DNA of 7,747 nt, taken from the NCBI GenBank assembly GCA_030605915.1, contig JAUWHM010000055.1, positions 1 through 7,747 on the forward strand, read 5' to 3'. A model generated the notes under the pieces. The model was not told the origin of the DNA. It searched no databases and was given only the letters and a program-made list of their open reading frames with translations. Both the position numbers and the translations under genes were made by a program. This document shows, one piece after another, positions 1 to 4,850 of this stretch (the stretch's first letter is position 1; each line of letters begins with the position of its first letter). This DNA comes from Nitrospirota bacterium (GTDB lineage Bacteria > NPL-UPA2 > JAGMAN01).

Positions 1-540
1 CTTAGTAATGAAGACTTCGTCCTTAATGCTCACAAGATTGATTTCCACATTTAGCGCCGCTGCCTGCAAAGCAGCTTCAGCCAGAACTGCCGCTACTCCC
101 ACATCGCTGATGAGGTTAACATTGCCAATATCAGCCAGGCGCTGGCTGAGTTTCAGGATTTCGTGGCAGCATTTGGCTGTTTCCAGGGGAACCTCCATAG
201 CCTCTTTACAGGCTTCCTGGATTGCCTGGGAGCGTTTCCCCTTCTCTTCATCGGTGGATTTGGGCATCCTATAAGCCGCCGATACTCCCCCGTAAGCGTC
301 TACATCGGCATCCGTTAATTCCGCTAATCTCCTCCGCAGTTCCTCCGATTTAGACAGAATCTGCCTGACCTCCCCGTCAACATCTTTATACTTCTCTTTG
401 CCAACGGTAAAATTAGCAAGCATGCTGGCCATGGCTGCCCCTAAGGCACCAGCTAAGGCTGAAACACTTCCTCCACCCGGCGCCGGAAGCTTAGCCGCCG
501 CATCATCAAGATATTTCTCAATAGGTTGCTTAACGTACAT
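1..540 (-). CDS. fchA: Methenyl-tetrahydrofolate cyclohydrolase (FchA / cyclodeaminase family), 3' end cut off
   Basis: Translating the reverse strand gives an open frame of 180 residues that runs off the left edge. It belongs to the formiminotransferase-cyclodeaminase/FchA family. PAPGGGS lies at residues 19-25, followed by the Ala/Gly-rich helix ALAGALGAAMASM, DADVDAY near 78-83, and NVNLISDVGVAA at 140-151. Full proteins have a little over 200 residues, so about 20-30 C-terminal residues are missing. The family hydrolyses 5,10-methenyl-THF to 10-formyl-THF (reversible) in the cytoplasm; next to fhs this is the second folate step of the Wood-Ljungdahl methyl branch. I chose the ATG at 540 because GAGGG lies 5 bases upstream. 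An in-frame ATG at 552 would add MREK but has only a distant GAGAG. A glutamate formiminotransferase partner role (histidine degradation) is possible but less likely beside fhs. Confidence 0.9.
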   Translation of the reverse strand, partial: MYVKQPIEKYLDDAAAKLPAPGGGSVSALAGALGAAMASMLANFTVGKEKYKDVDGEVRQILSKSEELRRRLAELTDADVDAYGGVSAAYRMPKSTDEEKGKRSQAIQEACKEAMEVPLETAKCCHEILKLSQRLADIGNVNLISDVGVAAVLAEAALQAAALNVEINLVSIKDEVFITK

Positions 541-596
541 CTTTTCCCTCATATCTTATGCAGTCTCTCACAACTCATTCTCCAATTCTCTCATAG

Positions 597-1016
597 TCAC
601 CTTAAAAAGTTTTCTATCTCTACTATAAATTGCGACCAAATATCTGGAATGTTATTAGCTAAATCTTTTAACTGAGCCTCATCGAGCATGAATCCATATG
701 CATGAATGAAAAAATGTCTAAAAGTTAAGTACTCATAAAGTCTGTCAGATAAGCTCTCTGATATAATCCTAATCGATATGGAAAGGTCTAGTAGCTCTTT
801 ATGCCATGTATCAGATTTAGGTATATCAACATCTTTTACATTCAAAACTTGTTTCAAGATATTTTCTATCCCATTATAAATATTATGAAGAAATGTGCCA
901 ATAGCTGCTAATTCAATAATGGACTTCTCTTTTCTTGTCATAGTCTCTTTAAGATTACTCAATGCAATTTCAACATGCTCTTTTTCTGCATTGATTTGCT
1001 TAGATACATCATTCAT
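597..1016 (-). CDS. hepT: HEPN-domain toxin, HepT-like
   Basis: This 139-residue, mostly helical, soluble protein has the HEPN signature RHFFIHAY: R100, H105 and Y107 form Rx4HxY. In characterised HepT-MntA systems this is the RNase active site, and its tyrosine is the residue the partner nucleotidyltransferase AMPylates to silence the toxin. The sequence therefore supports a potentially active ribonuclease rather than a degenerate HEPN. The gene begins inside the end of mntA: the two share 8 bases (ATGAATGA, 1009-1016). There is no good ribosome binding site of its own, so translation is probably coupled. It is AT-rich (25-33% GC in sampled lines) compared with about 50% in fhs, which suggests separate ancestry. 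Toxicity and partner dependence are inferred from the family. A non-toxic HEPN role in nucleotide or RNA metabolism is the alternative. Confidence 0.87.
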   Translation of the reverse strand: MNDVSKQINAEKEHVEIALSNLKETMTRKEKSIIELAAIGTFLHNIYNGIENILKQVLNVKDVDIPKSDTWHKELLDLSISIRIISESLSDRLYEYLTFRHFFIHAYGFMLDEAQLKDLANNIPDIWSQFIVEIENFLR

Positions 1017-1278
1017 AAATTCTTACCCCAGTTTCTTCCACAAGGTCATTAAACAATGATTTCTTAGAAAGGTCCACAAGATCAACAGGTTTTGATAAAT
1101 ACTTAAATAATTCAGCATAAAACTTGAAGAATAATCTGGGTTCAATTCCTTTTACCCCAATGTCTATATCATTAGATTTTTTGTCTTTCCTTATTGATGA
1201 GCCAAATAAAATAATGGAAGAAACATTATATTTCTTGGCACATTGTAAAACTATATCCTTGTCCCTTTCTGTTAGCAT
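1009..1278 (-). CDS. mntA: MNT-type nucleotidyltransferase antitoxin, MntA-like
   Basis: This 89-residue protein is a minimal nucleotidyltransferase of the DNA polymerase beta superfamily. The motif FGSSIRKDKKSNDID gives G26-S27 and the metal-binding pair D37/D39 (GSx9DxD). A third acidic residue is probably D66 in KPVDLVDL. All catalytic features are present, so it can plausibly transfer AMP. In the known family the substrate is the HEPN partner encoded just downstream, which overlaps this gene by 8 bases. The ATG at 1278 is supported by a strong AGGAGGTGAT at 1284-1293, with AGGAGG 9 bases from the start. An ATG at 1285 inside that sequence is out of frame. This strong ribosome site at the head of the pair, against none for hepT, would favour antitoxin production. 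The pair lies between fhs and fchA and has no evident metabolic link to them. Confidence 0.87.
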   Translation of the reverse strand: MLTERDKDIVLQCAKKYNVSSIILFGSSIRKDKKSNDIDIGVKGIEPRLFFKFYAELFKYLSKPVDLVDLSKKSLFNDLVEETGVRIYE

Positions 1279-1287
1279 TGTCCATCA

Positions 1288-1293
1288 CCTCCT
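1288..1293 (-). promoter_or_regulatory. Strong ribosome binding site of mntA
   Basis: On the minus strand AGGAGG continues as AGGAGGTGAT, almost the full complement of the 16S 3' end, 9 bases before the mntA ATG. It is clearly stronger than anything in front of hepT. Confidence 0.8.
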
Positions 1294-1343
1294 CGCCAAA
1301 TTTCAGATAAGACCTCTTTCTCTAACCGGTTCGCTGAAACGCC

Positions 1344-1359
1344 CCTGCCTACCGGCAGG
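1344..1359. repeat. Short GC-rich palindrome in the fhs-mntA junction
   Basis: Arms CCTGCC and GGCAGG flank a 4-base centre (TACC). It stands out in an AT-rich, 169-base non-coding stretch (1279-1447). No T-run follows on either strand, so it does not look like an intrinsic terminator. Its form resembles dispersed palindromic repeats seen in many bacterial genomes, but only one copy is visible here. Confidence 0.45.
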
Positions 1360-1443
1360 CAAATTAGAAGACCCGTTCATACTCGAGCCATTTCACCTTG
1401 CCAGACTTAACTCGGGAAATAGTTTTTAATTTTCTTTGCTTCT

Positions 1444-1449
1444 CCTCCT
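1444..1449 (-). promoter_or_regulatory. Orphan Shine-Dalgarno sequence overlapping the fhs stop
   Basis: AGGAGG overlaps the fhs TAG stop, a typical place for the ribosome site of the next operon gene. However, no ATG, GTG or TTG follows at a usable distance; the next bases are AGAAGCAAAGAAAATTAAAA. It may be the remnant site of a gene that once followed fhs directly, such as fchA, or simply chance in a purine-rich stretch. Confidence 0.4.
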
Positions 1450-3145
1450 AAAACAGCCCCAATGTCTTCCCGGTCTCGTCAATGTCCACCGGCATGAAGG
1501 CAGGAGAAGAAGGAAGACCTGGCATTGTCCTCATCTCACCCAAGAGAGGATAAAGGAAGCCGGCTCCCACCGAAGCCCGAATATCCCTTATGGGGACACG
1601 ATAATTCTTAGGAACGCCTTTAAGGTTAGGGTCATGCGAGAGGGATAGATGCGTTTTAGCCATATTGATGCAGAGCTTGTCGTAGCCAAGGTCAGTATAG
1701 AGTTTTATTCTCTGCTCAGCTAAAGGCGAATAATCTACTCCATCAGCCCGATAGATTTTGGTAGCAATCGTTTCTATCTTCTCCTTAATCGAGGCATCGT
1801 CCGGGTAGAGGAAGTGAAAGTCATTGGGCTCGTCGCAGGCCTTAACCACCGCCTCAGCTGCCTCTATGCATCCATCTCCACCTTTTGCCCAGGGGTCGAT
1901 GGGGACAGCATACTGAGCTCCCTGGTCTAAGGCGTATTTCCGGACCAGTTCTACCTCCTTATCCCGGTCATCCGTAAACCTGTTTATAGTCACCACTACC
2001 GGCACGCCGAAGGAGCGCATGTTCTCGATATGAACTTTAAGGTTCTCACAGCCTTTCTTTAGAGCGGGCATGTTCTCTTTGGCTGCCAATTCCCTATCGT
2101 ATTTCTGTCCGGGCTTCAACTGAAAAGCTCCTCCGTGCATCTTCAACGCCCTTATGGAACAGGTGACTACAATACAGTCTAATTTCAATCCTCCCTGGCG
2201 GCAGACGACATTGATTAGCTTCTCTGCACCACAGTCGGCTCCAAATCCGCTCTCAGTAACCACATAGTCAGCAAGTTTCAGAGCGACCATATTGGCCAGG
2301 ACGGAGTTATTTCCATGAGCCACATTGGCAAAGGGGAAACCGTGGTCAATGACCGGTGTGTTCTCAAGTGACTGAACGAGATTTGGCTTAATAGAATCTT
2401 TCATCAAGACGGTCATCACTCCAGCCACCTTGAGGTCTTCTGCCGTCACCGGTTTGCCATCGTAGGTGAATCCACATACCATCTGGCCAAGCCTCTTCCT
2501 CAAATCAGAAAGCCCACTGGTCAGTGCATGGATAGCCGCCGTTTCCGTAGCCACGGTGATGTCGTATCCAGTCTCCCGCGGATAGCCGTTGGCCTTACCC
2601 CCGAGCCCAACCACAATATGCCTTAAGACACGGTCATTCAGGTCAACGCACCGTCTAAGGGTTATATTGTTAGGGTCTATATTGAGTTTATTCTTATGAA
2701 GAATATGAGCATCCAGGGCAGCATTGAAGAGGTTATGTGCGGTCTCCACGGCATGTATGTCGCCGGTGAAGTGAAGGTTGATATTCTCCATGGGAACTAC
2801 CTGGGAGTAACCACCCCCGCAGGCTCCTCCTTTGATGCCGAAGGTCGGACCCTTAGAAGGTTCACGAATAGCATTACAGACCTTCTTTCCGATCTTGGCA
2901 AAGGCCTGGCCCAGACCGAGGTTGGTAACCGTCTTCCCTTCACCTAAGGGGGTGGGGGTAATTGCCGTTACGGTAATGAATTTGCCATCTGGCTTATCCT
3001 TTAACCTCTCCAGGATACTGAGATTAATTTTAGCCATATATTTCCCGTAGGGCTCGAGTTCGTCTTCCTCAACTCCTAAGTCCTTAGCAATCTCCGTAAT
3101 AGGCTTAAGCGTTGCCTCCTGGGCAATCTCCAAATCGCTCTTCAT
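1448..3145 (-). CDS. fhs: Formate-tetrahydrofolate ligase (10-formyl-THF synthetase)
   Basis: This 565-residue protein has close to the usual family length (about 555-560) and is full-length and intact. It catalyses ATP-dependent formylation of tetrahydrofolate with formate, the entry to the methyl branch of the Wood-Ljungdahl pathway, in the cytoplasm. The ATP-binding loop is TPLGEGKT at 65-72. Next comes the family block EPSKGPTFGIKGGACGGGY (about 95-113), then NLHFTGDIHAV (about 123-133). Near the middle are PFANVAHGNNSVLAN and ADYVVTESGFGADCGAEK. The C-terminus ends DIDETGKTLGLF, as in the family. The ATG at 3145 is preceded by AGGAGG with a 5-base spacer. It follows folE by 72 bases, and mntA, hepT and fchA come after it. 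Many family members have TPAGEGKTT at the loop, so Leu67 is a small variation, not a loss. Confidence 0.98.
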   Translation of the reverse strand: MKSDLEIAQEATLKPITEIAKDLGVEEDELEPYGKYMAKINLSILERLKDKPDGKFITVTAITPTPLGEGKTVTNLGLGQAFAKIGKKVCNAIREPSKGPTFGIKGGACGGGYSQVVPMENINLHFTGDIHAVETAHNLFNAALDAHILHKNKLNIDPNNITLRRCVDLNDRVLRHIVVGLGGKANGYPRETGYDITVATETAAIHALTSGLSDLRKRLGQMVCGFTYDGKPVTAEDLKVAGVMTVLMKDSIKPNLVQSLENTPVIDHGFPFANVAHGNNSVLANMVALKLADYVVTESGFGADCGAEKLINVVCRQGGLKLDCIVVTCSIRALKMHGGAFQLKPGQKYDRELAAKENMPALKKGCENLKVHIENMRSFGVPVVVTINRFTDDRDKEVELVRKYALDQGAQYAVPIDPWAKGGDGCIEAAEAVVKACDEPNDFHFLYPDDASIKEKIETIATKIYRADGVDYSPLAEQRIKLYTDLGYDKLCINMAKTHLSLSHDPNLKGVPKNYRVPIRDIRASVGAGFLYPLLGEMRTMPGLPSSPAFMPVDIDETGKTLGLF

Positions 3146-3150
3146 CGTCT

Positions 3151-3156
3151 CCTCCT
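3151..3156 (-). promoter_or_regulatory. Ribosome binding site of fhs
   Basis: AGGAGG (within AAGGAGGAGA) lies 5 bases before the fhs ATG at 3145 and fixes the start. The 72-base gap to folE shows no convincing promoter, so fhs is probably cotranscribed with folE. Confidence 0.8.
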
Positions 3157-3217
3157 TCTTTTAAACTACACCTGTGGTTCCATATTATTTTTGAGACTGA
3201 CTAGAAGCAGCCATACC

Positions 3218-3775
3218 CTACTCCTTTATCAAGGCCATAGTTTCTGCCCTCGTCTTCTCGTTCTCTTTAAAGATTCCTCTGACTGCCGAGGTTACCGTTA
3301 AAACTCCCGGCTTCTTCACCCCCCGCATAGTCATACACAGATGCTCTGCCTCGATTATCACCATTACACCCTTCGGTTTGAGCTTTTTCATAATCACATC
3401 AGCTATTTGAGTGGTAAGCCTTTCCTGCACCTGAAGCCGGTTGCCGAGTATATCCACTACCCTGGCGAGTTTACTCAAACCTGTTACCCTGTTATTTTTG
3501 GGAATATAAGCAACATGGGCCTTGCCAACAAATGGGAGGAGGTGGTGCTCGCAGATTGAATATAACGGAATATTTTTCAACAGGACTATCTCGTCGTGCT
3601 CTTCGGATAAGAGAACCTCCAGCTCCTTCCCGGGGTCTTTCTTTATCCCGCTTAACACTTCTTCGTACATATCAGCTACCCTTTCGGGCGTGCCTAAAAG
3701 ATCGGCCCGGTTGGGATTCTCTCCTACCGCTTCCAGCACCATCCTTATTGCCCTGGCTATCTTTTTCTTATCCAC
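3218..3775 (-). CDS. folE: GTP cyclohydrolase I (FolE)
   Basis: This 185-residue protein has the length of the short bacterial FolE form. It converts GTP to 7,8-dihydroneopterin triphosphate, the first committed step of tetrahydrofolate synthesis, and acts as a cytoplasmic homodecamer. The zinc and catalytic residues are all present: CEHH at 75-78 (C75 and H78 zinc ligands, H77 catalytic), and EAEHLC at 142-147 with H145 and the third zinc ligand C147. NPNRADLLGTPERVADMY near the N-terminus and QVQERLT at 115-121 are also standard. The start is GTG at 3775. A TGA lies two codons upstream in frame, and the nearby ATG at 3782 is in another frame with an early stop. The ribosome site is only a weak GGGGATGA. 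Placed just before fhs, it probably serves the high folate demand of the pathway. Confidence 0.97.
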   Translation of the reverse strand: MDKKKIARAIRMVLEAVGENPNRADLLGTPERVADMYEEVLSGIKKDPGKELEVLLSEEHDEIVLLKNIPLYSICEHHLLPFVGKAHVAYIPKNNRVTGLSKLARVVDILGNRLQVQERLTTQIADVIMKKLKPKGVMVIIEAEHLCMTMRGVKKPGVLTVTSAVRGIFKENEKTRAETMALIKE

Positions 3776-3825
3776 TTTTCATCCCCGCAAGAAAGCTCGG
3801 CTATCGCCTCGCAACTTCTTACTAT

Positions 3826-3855
3826 CGTATGGGAAATTATATAATTTCCTATACG
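3826..3855. promoter_or_regulatory. 30-bp near-perfect palindrome, candidate operator
   Basis: The left arm CGTATGGGAAATTA and the right arm TAATTTCCTATACG are inverted copies with one mismatch in 14, around a 2-base centre (TA). It lies in the 99-base non-coding stretch between the small ORF and folE and overlaps a candidate -10 box. No T-run follows, so a dimeric repressor or activator site is more likely than a terminator. Which protein binds is unknown. Confidence 0.55.
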
Positions 3856-3864
3856 GCAAGAAAA
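3836..3864 (-). promoter_or_regulatory. Candidate promoter for folE-fhs
   Basis: On the minus strand a perfect -10 box TATAAT (3841-3836) lies 17 bases downstream of TTTTCT (3864-3859), a poor -35. The start of transcription would fall near 3829, giving a leader of about 55 bases before the folE GTG. The -10 box is inside the palindrome, which would suit repression by occlusion. TATAAT also reads on the other strand because of the symmetry, so the box could be a by-product of an AT-rich palindrome. Confidence 0.4.
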
Positions 3865-3874
3865 TTCGTCGCTT

Positions 3875-3982
3875 TTACTGACCTTGGATACTATACCATA
3901 TCCAGCCAAAAATAGCAAAAATCCGGAGGCGATTGATCTTATCTATGTAGAATTGGTCGTCTCTATATTGCTCCTGGCTCAT
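3875..3982 (-). CDS. Possible small protein, 35 residues, coupled to rseC
   Basis: An ATG overlaps the rseC TGA as ATGA (3979-3982), with GGAG 8 bases upstream, and opens a 35-codon frame ending in TAA at 3875. The N-terminal half is polar and charged (MSQEQYRDDQFYIDK). The C-terminal half is hydrophobic and aromatic (IFAIFGWIWYSI), long enough for a short membrane-embedded or amphipathic helix. I do not recognise it. The 4-base stop/start overlap and the ribosome site are typical of real operon genes. Its shortness means the frame could be chance. If real, it may associate with the RseC-like membrane protein encoded just before it, which is inference from position only. Confidence 0.5.
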   Translation of the reverse strand: MSQEQYRDDQFYIDKINRLRIFAIFGWIWYSIQGQ

Positions 3983-4431
3983 TTCAATATCTCCACTATC
4001 TTAGATTGGCATCCCTTCCTTCTCCTCGCTCTGCGCTCATAACATCTAATGAGAAAGAATGCCCCGGCCAGGAAGAAGAGGGCACTTATAGCAGCTATCA
4101 CCTCAGTTGCCTCTTCCCTTCTCAGATAATCGGCCAGCCAGCGTCCGAAGAATAGTCCGCATATTAACAGAAATAGAGGGAAAAGATAGACGAAGGCGGC
4201 GGACTTAATAAAGGAAGTCGTGCTTAAAATTACTCTTACCCTCTGGCCAATCTGCGCTCCTAACTCATTTTCTGCTTCGGTCACAACCATATCGGCGCTT
4301 CCCCTGAAGCAGAGACCACACTTCCCGCAGGCAGTCTTTCGCGGGAAGGCCACCTTAGCTAGCCCTCCCTCCATTGCAATAATTTTACCTTCTTCCTCCA
4401 TCCTAAGCAAACTCGTCACTTCGTTCCTCAT
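3979..4431 (-). CDS. RseC/MucC-family integral membrane protein
   Basis: This 150-residue protein has the RseC layout. A short N-terminal domain opens with EEEGKIIAMEGGLAKV, followed by a cysteine cluster CGKCGLC (C35, C38, C41), a polar linker, and two membrane helices at about 76-97 and 110-129. The tail is strongly basic (CYERRARRRKGC). Characterised relatives act in control of sigma-E and in the reducing system of SoxR, and family members often occur beside Rnf electron-transport genes. A membrane redox role is plausible here, but no Rnf gene is visible. The start is uncertain. The ATG at 4431 has AAGGAA almost touching it, whereas family alignment would begin at Met11 (4401). Residues 1-10 (MRNEVTSLLR) come from a sequence shared with the 5' end of the dehydrogenase gene at 4851-5921. 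A 4-base overlap couples it to the small ORF downstream. Confidence 0.8.
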   Translation of the reverse strand: MRNEVTSLLRMEEEGKIIAMEGGLAKVAFPRKTACGKCGLCFRGSADMVVTEAENELGAQIGQRVRVILSTTSFIKSAAFVYLFPLFLLICGLFFGRWLADYLRREEATEVIAAISALFFLAGAFFLIRCYERRARRRKGCQSKIVEILK

Positions 4432-4435
4432 TTCC
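4404..4435 (-). repeat. 32-bp shared 5' sequence, copy 1 (rseC start)
   Basis: It aligns without gaps to 5879-5910 with 25 of 32 bases identical. It includes the annotated ATG of the RseC-family gene and encodes the start of MRNEVTSLL, outside the conserved part of the family. The common core reads GAAATGAGGAA on the minus strand. Confidence 0.5.
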
Positions 4436-4485
4436 TTCCCAGGGGTTCCCCCTAGGGCGTCCTCCTAACGGTGGACTGTTACCCC

Positions 4486-4513
4486 TTAAGGGGAGCCAGA
4501 TTGCTCCCCTTAA
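4486..4513. repeat. Strong hairpin (11-bp perfect stem, 6-base loop) between the 97-residue gene and rseC
   Basis: TTAAGGGGAGC and GCTCCCCTTAA pair perfectly around CAGATT. On the coding (minus) strand the stem is followed by GGGGTAACAG, not a T-run, so it is a poor intrinsic terminator. It could stabilise or process the transcript between the genes. The flanking CCCCTTAAGGGG is itself palindromic and offers an alternative fold. A further imperfect GC-rich inverted repeat lies at about 4438-4457, nearer the rseC start. Confidence 0.55.
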
Positions 4514-4539
4514 CAACCCCAATCCGCTTAGGAAAGCTT

Positions 4540-4833
4540 TCATCCTTCCAAGTTAGCTTCTATATAAGCGATGAGCTGCCCGGCTTCTATTACCACTTTC
4601 TGAGTGGTCTTCATCTTATCTGCTGGGTCAACGGAAGTTATATCCTCAATGGGCGAGAAAGTATCCATGAGGATAGTATCCTTCTTGAACATCTCCTTGG
4701 CCTTCTCCAGAAGCAGGTTATACCTCTGCACGAACGGGCCCGGGCTGTAGTAACCGGCACCCCGCTGCTGGATATTCTGTAAATCGGTAACCAGCGTCTT
4801 AACCATCTTCAACAGCACTCTCTTCTCATCCAT
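4540..4833 (-). CDS. Unrecognised 97-residue soluble protein
   Basis: I do not recognise this protein. It is predicted soluble and mainly helical, without cysteine, a signal peptide or a membrane segment. The N-terminal helix (residues 1-23) is charged and ends near QQRGAG. The middle holds the distinctive GYYSPGPFVQRYN (about 27-39), followed by LLEKAKEMFKK. The C-terminal helix is KVVIEAGQLIAYIEANLEG. The start is well supported: ATG at 4833 with AAGGAGG at 4843-4849, 9 bases upstream. It begins 17 bases after the stop of the dehydrogenase gene, so it is surely cotranscribed with it. Its position suggests a small partner or regulator of the dehydrogenase pair, but nothing in the sequence proves that. 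Codon use and base composition look like those of its neighbours. Confidence 0.82.
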   Translation of the reverse strand: MDEKRVLLKMVKTLVTDLQNIQQRGAGYYSPGPFVQRYNLLLEKAKEMFKKDTILMDTFSPIEDITSVDPADKMKTTQKVVIEAGQLIAYIEANLEG

Positions 4834-4842
4834 TCCTAATTT

Positions 4843-4849
4843 CCTCCTT
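4843..4849 (-). promoter_or_regulatory. Ribosome binding site of the 97-residue gene
   Basis: AAGGAGG lies directly before the dehydrogenase stop at 4851-4853 in map order, 9 bases from the ATG at 4833. It supports this gene as genuinely translated although its product is unknown. Confidence 0.75.
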
Positions 4850-4850
4850 C

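Noticed and set aside
553..596. Purine-rich imperfect repeats (GAGAATTG / GAGAATGAGTTG) between hepT and fchA
   Set aside because: Too short and irregular to separate from chance; there is no array and no clear match to the 32-bp shared leader.
8..628. Plus-strand open frames opposite fchA and the hepT end
   Set aside because: The reverse strand gives a clear FchA-family protein over 1-540. The plus-strand frames have no family features or ribosome sites and are shadows.
1124..1648. Plus-strand open frames across mntA, the junction and the fhs end
   Set aside because: They overlap well-supported minus-strand genes and have low-complexity translations without recognisable motifs.
2696..3050. 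Plus-strand frames within fhs
   Set aside because: The minus-strand frame encodes the conserved formate-THF ligase signature here; these are antisense shadows.
3146..3217. Promoter or riboswitch between folE and fhs
   Set aside because: Only 72 bases, with no paired -35/-10 and no stable, conserved-looking fold beyond a weak symmetry around CACCTGTGG.
3840..3845. Plus-strand promoter from the TATAAT in the palindrome
   Set aside because: The plus-strand TATAAT results from the symmetry. No good -35 (TCTTAC at 17 bases) and no plus-strand gene follows.
3341..3915. Plus-strand frames across folE and the palindrome
   Set aside because: FolE zinc and catalytic residues are read on the opposite strand, and the frames run through the palindrome with no ribosome site.
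4486..4513. Rho-independent terminator after the 97-residue gene
   Set aside because: The stem is strong, but the coding strand continues with GGGGTAACAG instead of a T-run.
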